From positions 1-61,552 of the forward strand of contig NZ_LHZA01000145.1 in NCBI RefSeq assembly GCF_001580535.1: a DNA stretch of 61,552 bases. The letters run 5' to 3'. This DNA comes from Acetobacter cerevisiae (GTDB lineage: Bacteria; Pseudomonadota; Alphaproteobacteria; Acetobacterales; Acetobacteraceae). The translations under genes were made by a program, and so were the position numbers. The notes below the pieces were generated by a model. The model ran no database searches. It had not been told where the DNA came from and saw only the letters and a program-made list of their open reading frames with translations. Numbering within the stretch: position 1 is the stretch's first letter; every line of letters starts with the position of its first letter. Shown in pieces: positions 1 through 9,198 of this stretch.

Positions 1-255
1 GCGCGCCTGTTTACAGCCATGGAACGGGCTGAAGACCGGGGGGTTTCCGTCCGCCACACCCTGCGGGATGCCCGTGCGGGTGATGGCCTGCTCATTGGCC
101 CGGAAGGCGGCTTTTCTGATACGGAATGCCGCACTCTTCTTGCGCGTCCTGCCATTACCCCTATTTCTCTGGGGCCGCTGGTTTTGCGGGCTGATACAGC
201 CGTTGCCGCAGGACTAGCACTTATGGGCGACGGCTTGCGCTCCGCTCAGGATTAG
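1..255 (+). CDS. rsmE: 16S rRNA (uracil-1498-N3) methyltransferase RsmE, C-terminal part
   Basis: This is the 3' end of the gene for RsmE, which methylates N3 of U1498 in 16S rRNA with S-adenosylmethionine. About 84 codons are present and the frame is open from the first base, so the start lies outside the window; the ATG at 19 is internal. The segments [13 protein letters not shown] and [14 protein letters not shown] are the two signature stretches of the SPOUT trefoil-knot fold that binds SAM. gshA follows 72 bases downstream on the same strand, so the two may be cotranscribed. Confidence 0.93.
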   Translation, partial: ARLFTAMERAEDRGVSVRHTLRDARAGDGLLIGPEGGFSDTECRTLLARPAITPISLGPLVLRADTAVAAGLALMGDGLRSAQD

Positions 256-327
256 TCAGAATACCTTCACCTTCGTTCTGGCCCGCCTTCTGCTGCCGGG
301 CTGTCTTTCAAGGAACAGTGATTTCTA

Positions 328-1755
328 ATGTCTCACGCCGATGCCCACGACGACACACCCGTTCGCTCAGTTTCTCAGCTGGCTGAGGTTTTTGCCAAAG
401 GGTGTAAGCCCCGCGACTCATGGCGCATTGGCACAGAGCACGAAAAATTTGGCTGGATGCGGCCAGAAGCTGCCGCCAATGGTTCCAGCCCGCAGGCTGG
501 CCGTCCGGCTTACTCTACGCCGCCTTACAGCCCCGCCGGGATTGAAGACCTGCTGAATGGCCTTCAGGAAGTGGAGCCCGATGACTGGGAGCCCATTCTG
601 GATGAAGGCAAGATTATCGGCCTGAAAGGCATTGAAGAAGCCAAAGGCGCTGGCATTTCTCTGGAGCCCGCCGGGCAGTTCGAGCTCTCCGGCGCACCCC
701 TGCAAACGCTGCATGAAACAGCGGAAGAGCTGGACAGACATTATGAGTCCGTGCGCCCGCTGGCCCGCAAGCTGGGACTGGGGTTCAGCCCGCTGGGCTT
801 CCACCCGACCGCCAGGCGGGACGAACTGCCGTGGATGCCCAAATCCCGCTACGCCATTATGCGCAACTACATGCCCAAGGTCGGCAAGCTGGGTCTGGAC
901 ATGATGCAGCGCACCTGCACGGTGCAGGTTAATCTGGATTTCGGGTCCGAGCAGGATATGGTCCGCAAAATGCAGGTGGCCATGGCCCTGCAGCCGGTTG
1001 CCACCGCCCTGTTCGCCAACTCGCCCTTCTTTGAAGGCAAGCCTAACAACTATCTTTCCAACCGCGCCCGCATCTGGACGGATACGGACAACGCCCGCTC
1101 CGGTATGCCCGCCTGTGTGTTTGAAAAAGACTTCGGCTTTGAACGCTATGCGGAATGGGTGCTGGATGTGCCCATGTATTTCATCATGCGTGACGGCAAG
1201 ATGCGCGATGTCTCTGGTCGCTCTTTCCGCGCATGGATGAACGGTGAGCGTCAGGACGGTCTGGAAGACGTCACCCCCACGCTGGCCGACTTTGAAAACC
1301 ACATCTCCACCGCCTTCCCGGATGTCCGCCTCAAGCAGTTTCTGGAAATGCGCGGGGCCGATGCTGGCTCAGCAGAAATGATGCTGGCTCAGTCCGCCCT
1401 GTGGGTTGGCCTGCTGTATGATGATGCAGCCCTTGAATCCGCCTATGAGCTGGTGTGTGACCGCCCGTGGGAAGATTACGTTAAGCTGCGCTCTCTGGTG
1501 CCGTCTCAGGCGCTGAACACGCCGTGGGGCCAGGGCACAGTGCGGGATCTGGCTGCACAGGTTATCGGCATTGCTATGGATGGCCTGCAGGCCCGTGGCT
1601 TTGTGGATGAGAACGAGCGGGAAGAATGGGCCTACCTCGCCCCGCTGACCGCCATGGCAGCAGGCGGCCCCACGCAGGCCGAACGCTGGCTGGAGCGCTA
1701 TTACGGCGCATGGAGTGGCGATGTGACCCGTATTTTTGGTGAAAGCGAGATCTGA
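328..1755 (+). CDS. gshA: glutamate-cysteine ligase (plant/alphaproteobacterial type)
   Basis: Catalyses the ATP-dependent joining of glutamate and cysteine, the first step of glutathione synthesis, in the cytoplasm. The 475 residues fit the family of plant-like and alphaproteobacterial ligases (about 450-480). Recognisable segments are GTEHEKFGW (residues 35-43), SLEPAGQFELSGAP (111-124) and RTCTVQVNLDF (195-205), which line the substrate and metal sites. The ATG is preceded by AGGAA with a 12-base gap. A strong hairpin with a T-run follows the stop. Glutathione fits with the other redox-defence genes in the window (msrPQ, sodB), though these are not linked to it. Confidence 0.95.
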   Translation: MSHADAHDDTPVRSVSQLAEVFAKGCKPRDSWRIGTEHEKFGWMRPEAAANGSSPQAGRPAYSTPPYSPAGIEDLLNGLQEVEPDDWEPILDEGKIIGLKGIEEAKGAGISLEPAGQFELSGAPLQTLHETAEELDRHYESVRPLARKLGLGFSPLGFHPTARRDELPWMPKSRYAIMRNYMPKVGKLGLDMMQRTCTVQVNLDFGSEQDMVRKMQVAMALQPVATALFANSPFFEGKPNNYLSNRARIWTDTDNARSGMPACVFEKDFGFERYAEWVLDVPMYFIMRDGKMRDVSGRSFRAWMNGERQDGLEDVTPTLADFENHISTAFPDVRLKQFLEMRGADAGSAEMMLAQSALWVGLLYDDAALESAYELVCDRPWEDYVKLRSLVPSQALNTPWGQGTVRDLAAQVIGIAMDGLQARGFVDENEREEWAYLAPLTAMAAGGPTQAERWLERYYGAWSGDVTRIFGESEI

Positions 1756-1773
1756 TCCCGCTTCCATTTTTTC

Positions 1774-1808
1774 GGGCTGGCCGCTCCCCGCGTGCCAGCC
1801 CTTTTTTT
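1774..1808 (+). terminator. Rho-independent terminator of gshA
   Basis: Inverted repeat GGGCTGGC / GCCAGCCC with a 12-base loop, followed directly by seven T. It separates gshA from the convergent MFS gene. Confidence 0.85.
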
Positions 1809-1820
1809 AACCGTTTTCTC

Positions 1821-3218
1821 TCAGGCCTTTTTGCCAGCCAGCAACCGGCTGGAACTCAGCAGTGCCGCAAAGGTCGCGACACAGGCGGCCATAAACAGGC
1901 ATTTGAGCGCAGCCCCCTGCACAAAGAGGGAGAAAAAGGCCGCAACCCCCATCGCCCCGCACGTCTGCCCGGCCTGACGCGCAACCTGCACCATTCCGCT
2001 CGCGCCACCCGCTCGGGCATGGGACGCTGAGACCATCATGGCGCGGTTATTGGGTGGCTGAAACAATCCGAACCCACACCCGGCCAGCCATGTCCGCCAG
2101 ACGATATCAAAGGCGGTGGGGTGAGCAGGCATCATCCACAGCAGGAAAAATCCTGTCGCCGTCATTAACAAGCCAATGGATGAGAGCACGCCAGCGGACA
2201 CTGTATCAGCCAGCCGCCGCACCAATGGCGCTGCGGACATGATGCCAATTGGCCATGGCGTAATCAGCAGGCCCGTCGCAGCGGGGCTCATCCCCAGCAC
2301 ATCATGCAGCGTGAACGGCATGGAAATGATGTAAAAATTGGAGGCTACAAAGCCACAAAAGCCGGTCATGAACGCAATGGCAAAATCCGGTTTCGCCAGC
2401 ATATCAACCGGTAGAATAGGCTGCGGCAGCCCACTCTCCCGCCGAATCAGCAGCAGGCCCGAGAGCAGCCCCACGCCAATCAGAGCACAGGACAGCACTA
2501 TGCCGGACTGATGCGCCAGACCGTCCCCGCCCATCACCAGCGCACCAAAGGCCAGCATGCACAACACGCTACCGGTGATATCCGGGCGTGCCGTGCTACG
2601 CGGTGTTGCCGGCAGAGAGCGAAACGCCATGAACAGTGCCGCAGCACCCAGCGGCAAATTCACCCAGAACAACCAGGGCCAGGATGCCACGGTCAGAATA
2701 GCCGCCGCAGCCGTTGGCCCAAGTGCCACCCCCATGGCCACCACAACGCCATTCAGCGCAATGCCCTTACCAATTTCCGCATGCGGATAAATGTAGCGGA
2801 CCAGCGCAATATTCACACTCAGAATACAGGCCCCACCAATCCCCTGCAGCACGCGGGCTGCGGCCAGTGCGGGGAGTGTTGTCGCCATTGCACACATTAC
2901 GGAAGAACCAATGAACAGGATGATCCCGAACTGGCACATGCGCGAAAACCCAACCTTGCTCCCCAGGGCTGCCAGAGGCAGCAGAGAAACAAGACTGGCC
3001 AGTTGATACGCGTTCACTACCCAGATTGACGCTGAGGAGGACGCATGCAGATCCCGCGCAATATCCGGCAGCGCCACGTTGGCAATGGCGTAATCCAGCA
3101 AGGCCATCAGGACGGAAAGGGACACTGCCAGCATCGCCCACGTCCGGGCCGGGCCAAACAGACCATCGGTGCTTTTTGCTTGGGGAGAGCTGCCTGCTGG
3201 TTGCGCAAGTTCATTCAT
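1821..3218 (-). CDS. MFS drug/proton antiporter, DHA2 (EmrB/QacA) type
   Basis: An inner-membrane exporter of 465 residues, very hydrophobic, with roughly 12-14 membrane segments. The first segment is followed by DYAIANVALPDIARDL, the usual opening of the DHA2 group of multidrug exporters; RVLQGIGGACILS and GVALGPTAAAAI resemble the antiporter motif C region. The substrate cannot be told from sequence. No periplasmic adaptor (EmrA) gene is adjacent, so it probably works alone. The ATG start is the first in the frame. It diverges from gntP across a 313-base spacer. The ends of this gene and gshA converge on one terminator. Confidence 0.88.
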   Translation of the reverse strand: MNELAQPAGSSPQAKSTDGLFGPARTWAMLAVSLSVLMALLDYAIANVALPDIARDLHASSSASIWVVNAYQLASLVSLLPLAALGSKVGFSRMCQFGIILFIGSSVMCAMATTLPALAAARVLQGIGGACILSVNIALVRYIYPHAEIGKGIALNGVVVAMGVALGPTAAAAILTVASWPWLFWVNLPLGAAALFMAFRSLPATPRSTARPDITGSVLCMLAFGALVMGGDGLAHQSGIVLSCALIGVGLLSGLLLIRRESGLPQPILPVDMLAKPDFAIAFMTGFCGFVASNFYIISMPFTLHDVLGMSPAATGLLITPWPIGIMSAAPLVRRLADTVSAGVLSSIGLLMTATGFFLLWMMPAHPTAFDIVWRTWLAGCGFGLFQPPNNRAMMVSASHARAGGASGMVQVARQAGQTCGAMGVAAFFSLFVQGAALKCLFMAACVATFAALLSSSRLLAGKKA

Positions 3219-3531
3219 CAGCCTGATCGTTCCTTTTCTGATACGTAACGTCTTGCGCCGGGGGCTTCTGTGCCACCCTGAGCCCTAAAGGGAAAGGCCA
3301 AACAGGCAGCCATGGTCTTTAGAGGCGCCTCATCACGCAGGAGGCCGTCTGAGAAGCACACGTAATTGTGCGGACATTTGGAATATTACTTATTTATTTT
3401 ACAAATAAAGAAAATCTCTTTTTCTTGATTGGTTTTAGGGCTTCCCGCCCCTGTTCCTGCCAGAACACAGTCCGGCAACGCCCCAAGCAAATGGTTGACA
3501 TTCACGGCGCGTCCCGCTCCATCCTCAGGGG
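3219..3531. other. divergent spacer between the MFS gene and gntP
   Basis: 313 bases without a gene. It must hold the promoters of both divergent genes. The outstanding element is an AT-rich stretch (about 3380-3425) containing a 7-base palindrome, listed separately. I could not assign a convincing -35/-10 pair. Confidence 0.6.
3393..3409. promoter_or_regulatory. AT-rich palindrome, possible operator
   Basis: TTTATTTtacAAATAAA is a perfect 7-base inverted repeat around a 3-base centre, in a GC-rich genome and about midway between two divergent transporter genes. The symmetry suggests a dimeric regulator site or an UP-element-like region. No regulator gene is adjacent, so the role is inference. 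Confidence 0.35.
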
Positions 3532-4875
3532 ATGACGCCTTTACTCGCCTCTGGCCTTACAGCCGCCGCCATCGTCCTACTCATGCTCCTTATTGGCGTG
3601 GCGCGCCTCAACCCCTTCGTCACACTCTTTGTTGTGTCTATCGGGCTGGCTCTGGCCACAGGCATGCCGACCGAGCAGGCCATTGCCTCCTTTGAAAACG
3701 GCATGGGCCATGTACTGGGGCATGTGGCAGGGGTTGTCGCTCTTGGCACCATGCTGGGGAAAATTCTGGCTGAAACCGGGGGTGCGGATCAGATCGCCCT
3801 GACCATCTCACGCCTTGCCGGGAAAAAGCGGCTGAACTGGGCCATGATGGTCATCGGCCTGCTGGTCGGGCTGCCGGTGTTTTTTGAAGTCGGATTTGTG
3901 CTGCTTATCCCGCTCGTCATCATCCTGTCCCGCCGGAATAATCTGCCGCTGCCCGTGCTGGCGTTCCCTATGGCAGCAGCCCTTTCTGTCACGCACGCCA
4001 TGGTGCCCCCGCACCCCGCTACCTTGCTGGCCATTACCGCCTACCATGCAAATACAGCCCGCACGCTGTTCTGGGGGATTGTGATTGGCACGCCCATCGC
4101 AGCCCTCGCCGGGCCGGTTTACACGTGGTACATCGCGCCCCGCATTGGCCCGCTGGCCCCCACTGCGCTGGAAGCCCAGTTTACCGGGCGGATTGAGCAC
4201 GACAAACTGCCGTCTTTTGCCCTCTCCTGCGCAACTTTGCTGATGCCCGTCGTCCTGATGCTGGGTGGCGCGCTGGCGGAACTCCTCTGGCCGGCAACCG
4301 CCCTGCCTTACCGAGTTCTGCATTTTCTCGGTAACACGGACATCGCCCTGCTGGTCGCCACGCTGATGTCCTTCTGGCTGATGGGAAGCCTGAGCGGCCT
4401 GTCCCGGGAGACGATCCTTCGCTTCAGCAACGAGTGCCTTGCCCCCACAGCCACCATCATGCTGCTAATTGGCGCAGGCGGTGGCTTTGGGCGGGAGCTG
4501 ATTGACAGCGGCCTGTCTCACTCCATCACAAATCTGGCGCTGGGAGCCCATGTGCCGCTGCTGGTTCTGGCATGGATGCTGGCGCTGCTGGTCCGCATTG
4601 CTACAGGATCCGCCACCGTGGCCACCACCACAGCCTCCGGCATTGTCGGCCCTATTCTGGCAACCTCACACTCTGTCTCGCCCGAGCTGCTGGTTCTTGT
4701 CACCGGGGCAGGCTCAGTCGGCCTGAGCCTGATGAACGATGCAGGCTTCTGGCAGATGAAGGAATATCTGGGCATGAACCTCTCCCAGACCCTGCGCAGC
4801 TGGACAATGATTGAAACGCTGATTGCCATCCTCGGTCTGCTGATCTGCCTGCCTCTGTCGTGGGTCGTCCATTAA
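3532..4875 (+). CDS. gntP: GntP-family gluconate:H+ symporter
   Basis: A 447-residue inner-membrane permease of the GntP family, which takes up gluconate or related aldonates with protons. It is hydrophobic throughout, with about 12-14 membrane segments. Family landmarks include the N-terminal FVTLFVVSIGLALATGMP, then GLPVFFEVGFVLLIP and the TSGSATVATTTA-like segment seen here as ATGSATVATTTASGIVGP. The start at this ATG aligns with other family members, although AGGGG directly abuts it. Gluconate is a main product of glucose oxidation in acetic acid bacteria, so a permease fits their lifestyle. No gluconate kinase is adjacent. Confidence 0.92.
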   Translation: MTPLLASGLTAAAIVLLMLLIGVARLNPFVTLFVVSIGLALATGMPTEQAIASFENGMGHVLGHVAGVVALGTMLGKILAETGGADQIALTISRLAGKKRLNWAMMVIGLLVGLPVFFEVGFVLLIPLVIILSRRNNLPLPVLAFPMAAALSVTHAMVPPHPATLLAITAYHANTARTLFWGIVIGTPIAALAGPVYTWYIAPRIGPLAPTALEAQFTGRIEHDKLPSFALSCATLLMPVVLMLGGALAELLWPATALPYRVLHFLGNTDIALLVATLMSFWLMGSLSGLSRETILRFSNECLAPTATIMLLIGAGGGFGRELIDSGLSHSITNLALGAHVPLLVLAWMLALLVRIATGSATVATTTASGIVGPILATSHSVSPELLVLVTGAGSVGLSLMNDAGFWQMKEYLGMNLSQTLRSWTMIETLIAILGLLICLPLSWVVH

Positions 4876-4883
4876 GGCAAAAG

Positions 4884-4915
4884 AAAAGGGCCTCATGTTT
4901 CCATGAAGCCCTTTT
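4884..4915. terminator. bidirectional terminator between gntP and der
   Basis: AAAAGGGCCTCATG and CATGAAGCCCTTTT pair over 14 bases with one mismatch around a 4-base loop. A-run and T-run on either side let it work for both convergent genes. Confidence 0.8.
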
Positions 4916-4928
4916 GAGCAAACCAGCC

Positions 4929-6392
4929 TTATGACCGGGATTTGGTATTATACGGGTTTTTCGTACCCCGCGTTTGCAGGCGGATCGGCACGCCCGGCAG
5001 ATTAAAGGTTTCACGCAGCCCGTTCACCAGATAGCGCTTGTAGTCTTCCGGTGTCTGCTCGGCACGGGTACCAAAAATCACGAACGTCGGCGGGCGAGAC
5101 TTCACCTGCGTCATGTAACGCAGCTTCAGGCGGCGGCCTTCCACCAGCGGGGCTGCATGGCGTTCCAGAGCAGCCTCAAACCAGCGGTTCAGCTCACCGG
5201 TCGGCACGCGGGCGTTCCACACGGTACAAGCCTCACGCACGGCAGGCAGAAGCCGATGGACGGACGCACCCGTCAGCGCAGAGAACGTCACCACCGGCAC
5301 ACCACGCATCTGCGCCAGAGAAATGCTCAGACGGTCCAGAATAGCCTGACGAGTGGCATTCCGGTCTTCCACCGCATCCCATTTGTTCAGCGCCAGCACA
5401 CACGCGCGGCCTTCCCGCTCAATCAGACGGGCAATCTGCAAATCCTGCTCATGCACACCCAGCGTGGCATCCAGAACCAGCACCGCCACTTCCGCCATTT
5501 TCAGGGCTTCAATGGAGGCTGAGACCGACATTTTTTCCAGCGCTTCATCAATCCGCGCCTTACGACGCAGACCGGCGGTATCCACAACCTCGAACACATC
5601 GCCTTCATCATGCAGCGTCACCGCCACAGAATCACGCGTCAGGCCGGGTTCCGGGCCGGTGATCATCCGCTCTTCACCCAGCAGGGCATTCAGCAGGGTA
5701 GATTTGCCCGCATTCGGACGGCCGACGATAGCAATGCGGATCGGGCCGGGCGGCCGGGCCGGAAGAACGACTTCCGCATCCGGGTCCAGTGCGTCCGCAT
5801 CAGCCTCGAACACATCGTCGTCTTCTTCAAACTCTGCTTCGGGTTCCGGCGGCAGATGTTCGACAATTTCACCCATCAGGTCGGACAGGCCTTCCCCATG
5901 CTCGGCAGAAACCGCAACCGGTTCGCCCAACCCCAGAGAATAGGCTTCCATTGCAGAGGCTGCACCACCACGGCCTTCGGCCTTATTGGCCACCAGCATA
6001 ACCGGACGCCCCTGCTTGCGCACCCATGCCGCAAAATGCTCATCCGCCGGGGTAATGCCAGCACGCGCATCAATACAGAACAGGACGAGCGCAGCCTCAC
6101 GTACCGCACTTTCCGAAGAGGCACGCATACGGCCAAACAGACTACTCGGAGCGGCTTCTTCCAGCCCGGCCGTATCCACCAGACGGATGGTCCGCCCGCG
6201 CAGCAGGGCGAGGCCTTCCTTACGGTCACGCGTCACGCCGGGGGTATCCGCCACCAGCGCCTGACGGCGACCAACAAGGCGGTTGAACAGGGTTGATTTC
6301 CCTACATTCGGGCGGCCAACAATGGCGACCAGAGGGAGATCAGCAGAAGGTACAGGCGCAACAGGCCGCATGGGCCGCCGGCGATCAGCCAT
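4929..6392 (-). CDS. der: ribosome assembly GTPase Der (EngA)
   Basis: Essential GTPase with two tandem G domains that acts in maturation of the 50S ribosomal subunit. The first P-loop GRPNVGKST lies near residues 26-34 and the second GRPNAGKST near 223-231, joined by a strongly acidic linker (about 185-210). The C-terminal KH-like domain ends in a basic tail. Length from the chosen ATG is 487. A TTG ten codons upstream (6422) would overlap bamB by 38 bases; the ATG at 6392 overlaps the bamB stop by only 8 bases and is preferred. Third gene of the TPR protein-bamB-der group. Confidence 0.96.
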   Translation of the reverse strand: MADRRRPMRPVAPVPSADLPLVAIVGRPNVGKSTLFNRLVGRRQALVADTPGVTRDRKEGLALLRGRTIRLVDTAGLEEAAPSSLFGRMRASSESAVREAALVLFCIDARAGITPADEHFAAWVRKQGRPVMLVANKAEGRGGAASAMEAYSLGLGEPVAVSAEHGEGLSDLMGEIVEHLPPEPEAEFEEDDDVFEADADALDPDAEVVLPARPPGPIRIAIVGRPNAGKSTLLNALLGEERMITGPEPGLTRDSVAVTLHDEGDVFEVVDTAGLRRKARIDEALEKMSVSASIEALKMAEVAVLVLDATLGVHEQDLQIARLIEREGRACVLALNKWDAVEDRNATRQAILDRLSISLAQMRGVPVVTFSALTGASVHRLLPAVREACTVWNARVPTGELNRWFEAALERHAAPLVEGRRLKLRYMTQVKSRPPTFVIFGTRAEQTPEDYKRYLVNGLRETFNLPGVPIRLQTRGTKNPYNTKSRS

Positions 6393-7782
6393 AAGAGCGA
6401 AGCTTTCCGTCGTTGGTGACAATCAGCAACTGCTCATCAACAACAATTGGGGGAACAAAAGAAACCTGATCCGTGGAATCTACGGAGATAATAGCGCCGG
6501 TGGTCGGGTTGACGCGGGCAATACCATTGCCCGGCATGGTGCTGACGCACACCAACTGGCCACCCGCCATGACCGGACCAATCCATGTCACAATATTTTT
6601 GCTGACATCAACGCGTTCAAACCGGCGGAGCTGCGTAATCCAGCGCACATGCCCGGAGAGACGATCGATACAGGCCAGCTGGTCATCCTGAGACAGCACA
6701 TAGAGCCAGTCACCCACGCACAGCAGGCTGTTCTGGCTACCCACGGCACGCTCCCACAGGCGGCGGCCCGTGCGGATATCCACCGCAGCCAGAACCTGCG
6801 CCATGCTGACAGCGTAAACCGTGCTGTCCACCACCACCGGCAGACCGCGCACACAGGTGAGGTTCAGCGTGCTGGCCTGACTGCCGACGTTGCCGAGCAT
6901 ATCGCTCCAGACGATCTCGCCACTCTCTGCACGGAAGGCCACAAGGTCGCCCCCGCCAAAGCCAGCAACCACAACACCATTGACCACAGCCGGAGCAGGC
7001 TGACCGAACACGGTCGTATCTGCTGCGGTGGCCGTGTAGGACCACAGCTGGTTGCCCGTTGCGGCATCCAGAGCAAACAGGCGCTCATCAATGGTGGCAA
7101 AAAACACGCGGCCATCTGCAATGGTCGGGGCAGAGCGGCCAGGCGTGCCAAAGTCGGAACGCCACTTCACCTTGCCCGTCGCGGCATTCACGGCCAGCGC
7201 CTGCGAGATACCGTCCACAATATAGACCGTATCCCCATCCACACCGATGCCGCCGCCAACATTGCTGGACTGGAGCTTTTTCGGTTTGGGGTTGATGGTC
7301 CACAAATGAGACATATGCGGCCAGCTAAAGGCCCGCACCACGCAGCGCGCATCCATGATGAACAGACGCCCGTTATGCACCACCGGCGGGGACTGGATCA
7401 GCCCGCGACCGAAATCACCCAGAGCCGCCCATGCCAGCAGGTCAGGCTCGGAAATGCCGGCGCCAATATCTTTCGTCCAGCGCGGATGCAGGCCGCCCCA
7501 GCGGTAGTTGCTACCAACGTGCGACGTCACGCGCCCCACCATGGGCCAGTCTGAAACCGAAATCGCTTCCGGCAGAGTAATAGCCGTATGGTCTTCCTTA
7601 TCAACCATCAGCCCGGCACCGGAAGACAGCACATTCGTGCGGTGACCCGCCAGAATGGGTTTTTCATCTTCATCAAACAGGCTGCACCCTGCCAGCACGG
7701 GCATCATAGCAGCCCCGGCCAGCAGTTTCCTGCGCGCTACAGACGGACGACCAAAAAAACCGGAACGTGTTTTGTTACTCAT
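6385..7782 (-). CDS. bamB: outer membrane protein assembly lipoprotein BamB
   Basis: Periplasmic beta-propeller lipoprotein of the BAM complex, which inserts beta-barrel proteins into the outer membrane. The N-terminus has a lipoprotein signal with lipobox LAGC at residues 30-33; an ARRKLL stretch before the hydrophobic part resembles a Tat motif, so Tat export is possible. The rest carries repeated PQQ-like blades, for example GKVKWRSDFGTPGRSAP and GNQLWSYTATA. The PQQ-like name reflects the fold; no cofactor is expected. It starts 6 bases after the TPR gene and its stop overlaps the start of der, an order seen in many proteobacteria (yfgM-bamB-der). Confidence 0.93.
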   Translation of the reverse strand: MSNKTRSGFFGRPSVARRKLLAGAAMMPVLAGCSLFDEDEKPILAGHRTNVLSSGAGLMVDKEDHTAITLPEAISVSDWPMVGRVTSHVGSNYRWGGLHPRWTKDIGAGISEPDLLAWAALGDFGRGLIQSPPVVHNGRLFIMDARCVVRAFSWPHMSHLWTINPKPKKLQSSNVGGGIGVDGDTVYIVDGISQALAVNAATGKVKWRSDFGTPGRSAPTIADGRVFFATIDERLFALDAATGNQLWSYTATAADTTVFGQPAPAVVNGVVVAGFGGGDLVAFRAESGEIVWSDMLGNVGSQASTLNLTCVRGLPVVVDSTVYAVSMAQVLAAVDIRTGRRLWERAVGSQNSLLCVGDWLYVLSQDDQLACIDRLSGHVRWITQLRRFERVDVSKNIVTWIGPVMAGGQLVCVSTMPGNGIARVNPTTGAIISVDSTDQVSFVPPIVVDEQLLIVTNDGKLRSYG

Positions 7783-7788
7783 GGTGCC

Positions 7789-8481
7789 TTACCCTGCCGA
7801 CGGATCAAGAGCCTGGGACAGCGCCTGAGCCCTGTTCCGCACGCCCGAAGGAACGTCCTGCGCCGCGGCGAGCACGGCAAATTTCTTGCGGGCGTCATCC
7901 AGATGCCCTTCACGAATATCCAGCGTCGCCAGAGCTTCTGTCGCCAGACCATTCCATGCTTTACCGCTTCCGGTCAGCAGGGAGAGGCGGGACCGCAGCG
8001 TTGCCGGGTCTCCCGCATCAAGCTGCTTCTGGCACCACAGAAGAGTCGCCAGCTCCCGCAGAACCGGGTCAGCACTCTGGTCTGTCTGCACGGCATCCCA
8101 TGCGGCCAGCGCTGCTTTCACATCGCCATGCGCGGCCTGCACGCCGCCTTCCTGCAGGCGCGCAAGCGTTGCAACGCCTTTCGGTCCGGTAGCCACAAGC
8201 TTCTGCAGGGCAGCCAGCCCGGTCTGGGCGGTTTCCCCCAGCGGGGTTGGTGTTGCGGGAGCAGGCGGAAGGTGATCTGTCTCACGCAGGGCTGTCAGAT
8301 AAGACCCGGTTGCCGCAAGAGAGGCAGACTTCAGGCTGGACAGGTGCCAGGACCACGCGCCTGCCCCAATTACGACGGCGGCAATTACCCCCAGTCCCAA
8401 TCCGGCATAACGGCGAGCCGTCTGACGCAGGCGTTCAGCCTTCAATTCGTCATCAACTTCCTTGAAAACATCTTCTGCCAC
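7789..8481 (-). CDS. membrane-anchored TPR protein, YfgM-like
   Basis: 230 residues with a short cytoplasmic N-terminus, one membrane helix (about 25-44) and a periplasmic helical region with TPR-like repeats. It matches the YfgM/TPR_21 family, which in E. coli binds the Sec translocon and periplasmic chaperones. The order with bamB and der supports this. The only usable start is a GTG, because a stop codon lies eight codons upstream in frame. First gene of the three-gene unit. Confidence 0.85.
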   Translation of the reverse strand: MAEDVFKEVDDELKAERLRQTARRYAGLGLGVIAAVVIGAGAWSWHLSSLKSASLAATGSYLTALRETDHLPPAPATPTPLGETAQTGLAALQKLVATGPKGVATLARLQEGGVQAAHGDVKAALAAWDAVQTDQSADPVLRELATLLWCQKQLDAGDPATLRSRLSLLTGSGKAWNGLATEALATLDIREGHLDDARKKFAVLAAAQDVPSGVRNRAQALSQALDPSAG

Positions 8482-8604
8482 GTCTGGCTGGTCCCGTTCT
8501 GACTATGATGCGTGTGTAATCGGCACTTCTGCCCTATGCACACACATCATACAAGTCACCTGCGAGAAAGACACCCCTTATCATACGCAGCAGAAGGGAG
8601 TGCT

Positions 8605-8997
8605 TTAGTGCGCTCCACCGCCGAATTTTGCGCTGGCCGCTTTCAGGGAGGCCGTCAGATGCACAAAATTCCCGGCAATCCGCTTTTGCACCACGGCGCT
8701 GCCTTCATGAATATGCGCGATTTTTTCACGCGCTTCATTACTGATGGCCGTCTCTTCCTTGTTAGCCGTACGGGCCACGCAGGTGTTGTAAGCCCGGGCG
8801 GCTTTTTCATACGCCGTCACTTTGTCCACGCTGGCATTGTAACGCTCAACGGAGGACACATCGACAGACGGTGCCGTGGGTTCGGCCCCACAGGCGGGCG
8901 CACCCCATGCCCCGGTTGCTGCCTGAGCGGCCCCGGAGTCTGCCATGGCAGCGCCAGCCAGCAGACTACCCAAAACCAGAAAAAAACCTTTCCTCAT
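8605..8997 (-). CDS. small secreted protein of unknown function
   Basis: 130 residues starting at ATG 8997; a TTG two codons upstream is less likely, and a GGGA stretch lies before the ATG. The first 27 residues form a clear Sec signal peptide (basic MRKG, hydrophobic core, AQA cleavage region). The mature part has two cysteines (in ACGAE and NTCVAR) that could form one disulfide, and a long amphipathic helical C-terminal half. I do not recognise a family. It lies alone between the TPR gene, on the same strand, and a divergent glycosyltransferase. Confidence 0.75.
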   Translation of the reverse strand: MRKGFFLVLGSLLAGAAMADSGAAQAATGAWGAPACGAEPTAPSVDVSSVERYNASVDKVTAYEKAARAYNTCVARTANKEETAISNEAREKIAHIHEGSAVVQKRIAGNFVHLTASLKAASAKFGGGAH

Positions 8998-9160
8998 TCC
9001 CAATTTCCCTGTCCTGCACGACGTGTCCTGCCCGAACCTTCGGGCGGATGTCGGAATGCCTGCGGTTCATGACACAGGCCGTGCAAATGTCCATCCCCAG
9101 CCTGTGTGCGCCTGCTTGTGGGCCAGAATACGGCATAACGAGCTTATCTCCTTCTGACAC

Positions 9161-9189
9161 TTGGAAAAACAGGACGACGCCCGTATAGA
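9161..9189 (+). promoter_or_regulatory. candidate sigma-70 promoter of the envelope operon
   Basis: TTGGAA, a 17-base spacer, and TATAGA. If used, transcription would begin only a few bases before the ATG at 9199, giving a nearly leaderless message. That agrees with the lack of a Shine-Dalgarno sequence before that ATG. Motif match only. Confidence 0.35.
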
Positions 9190-9198
9190 ATCCCTCCA

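Noticed and set aside
3495-3523. TTGACA upstream of gntP as a -35 element
   Set aside because: No -10-like hexamer follows at 16-18 bases, and the transcript would begin almost at the ATG.
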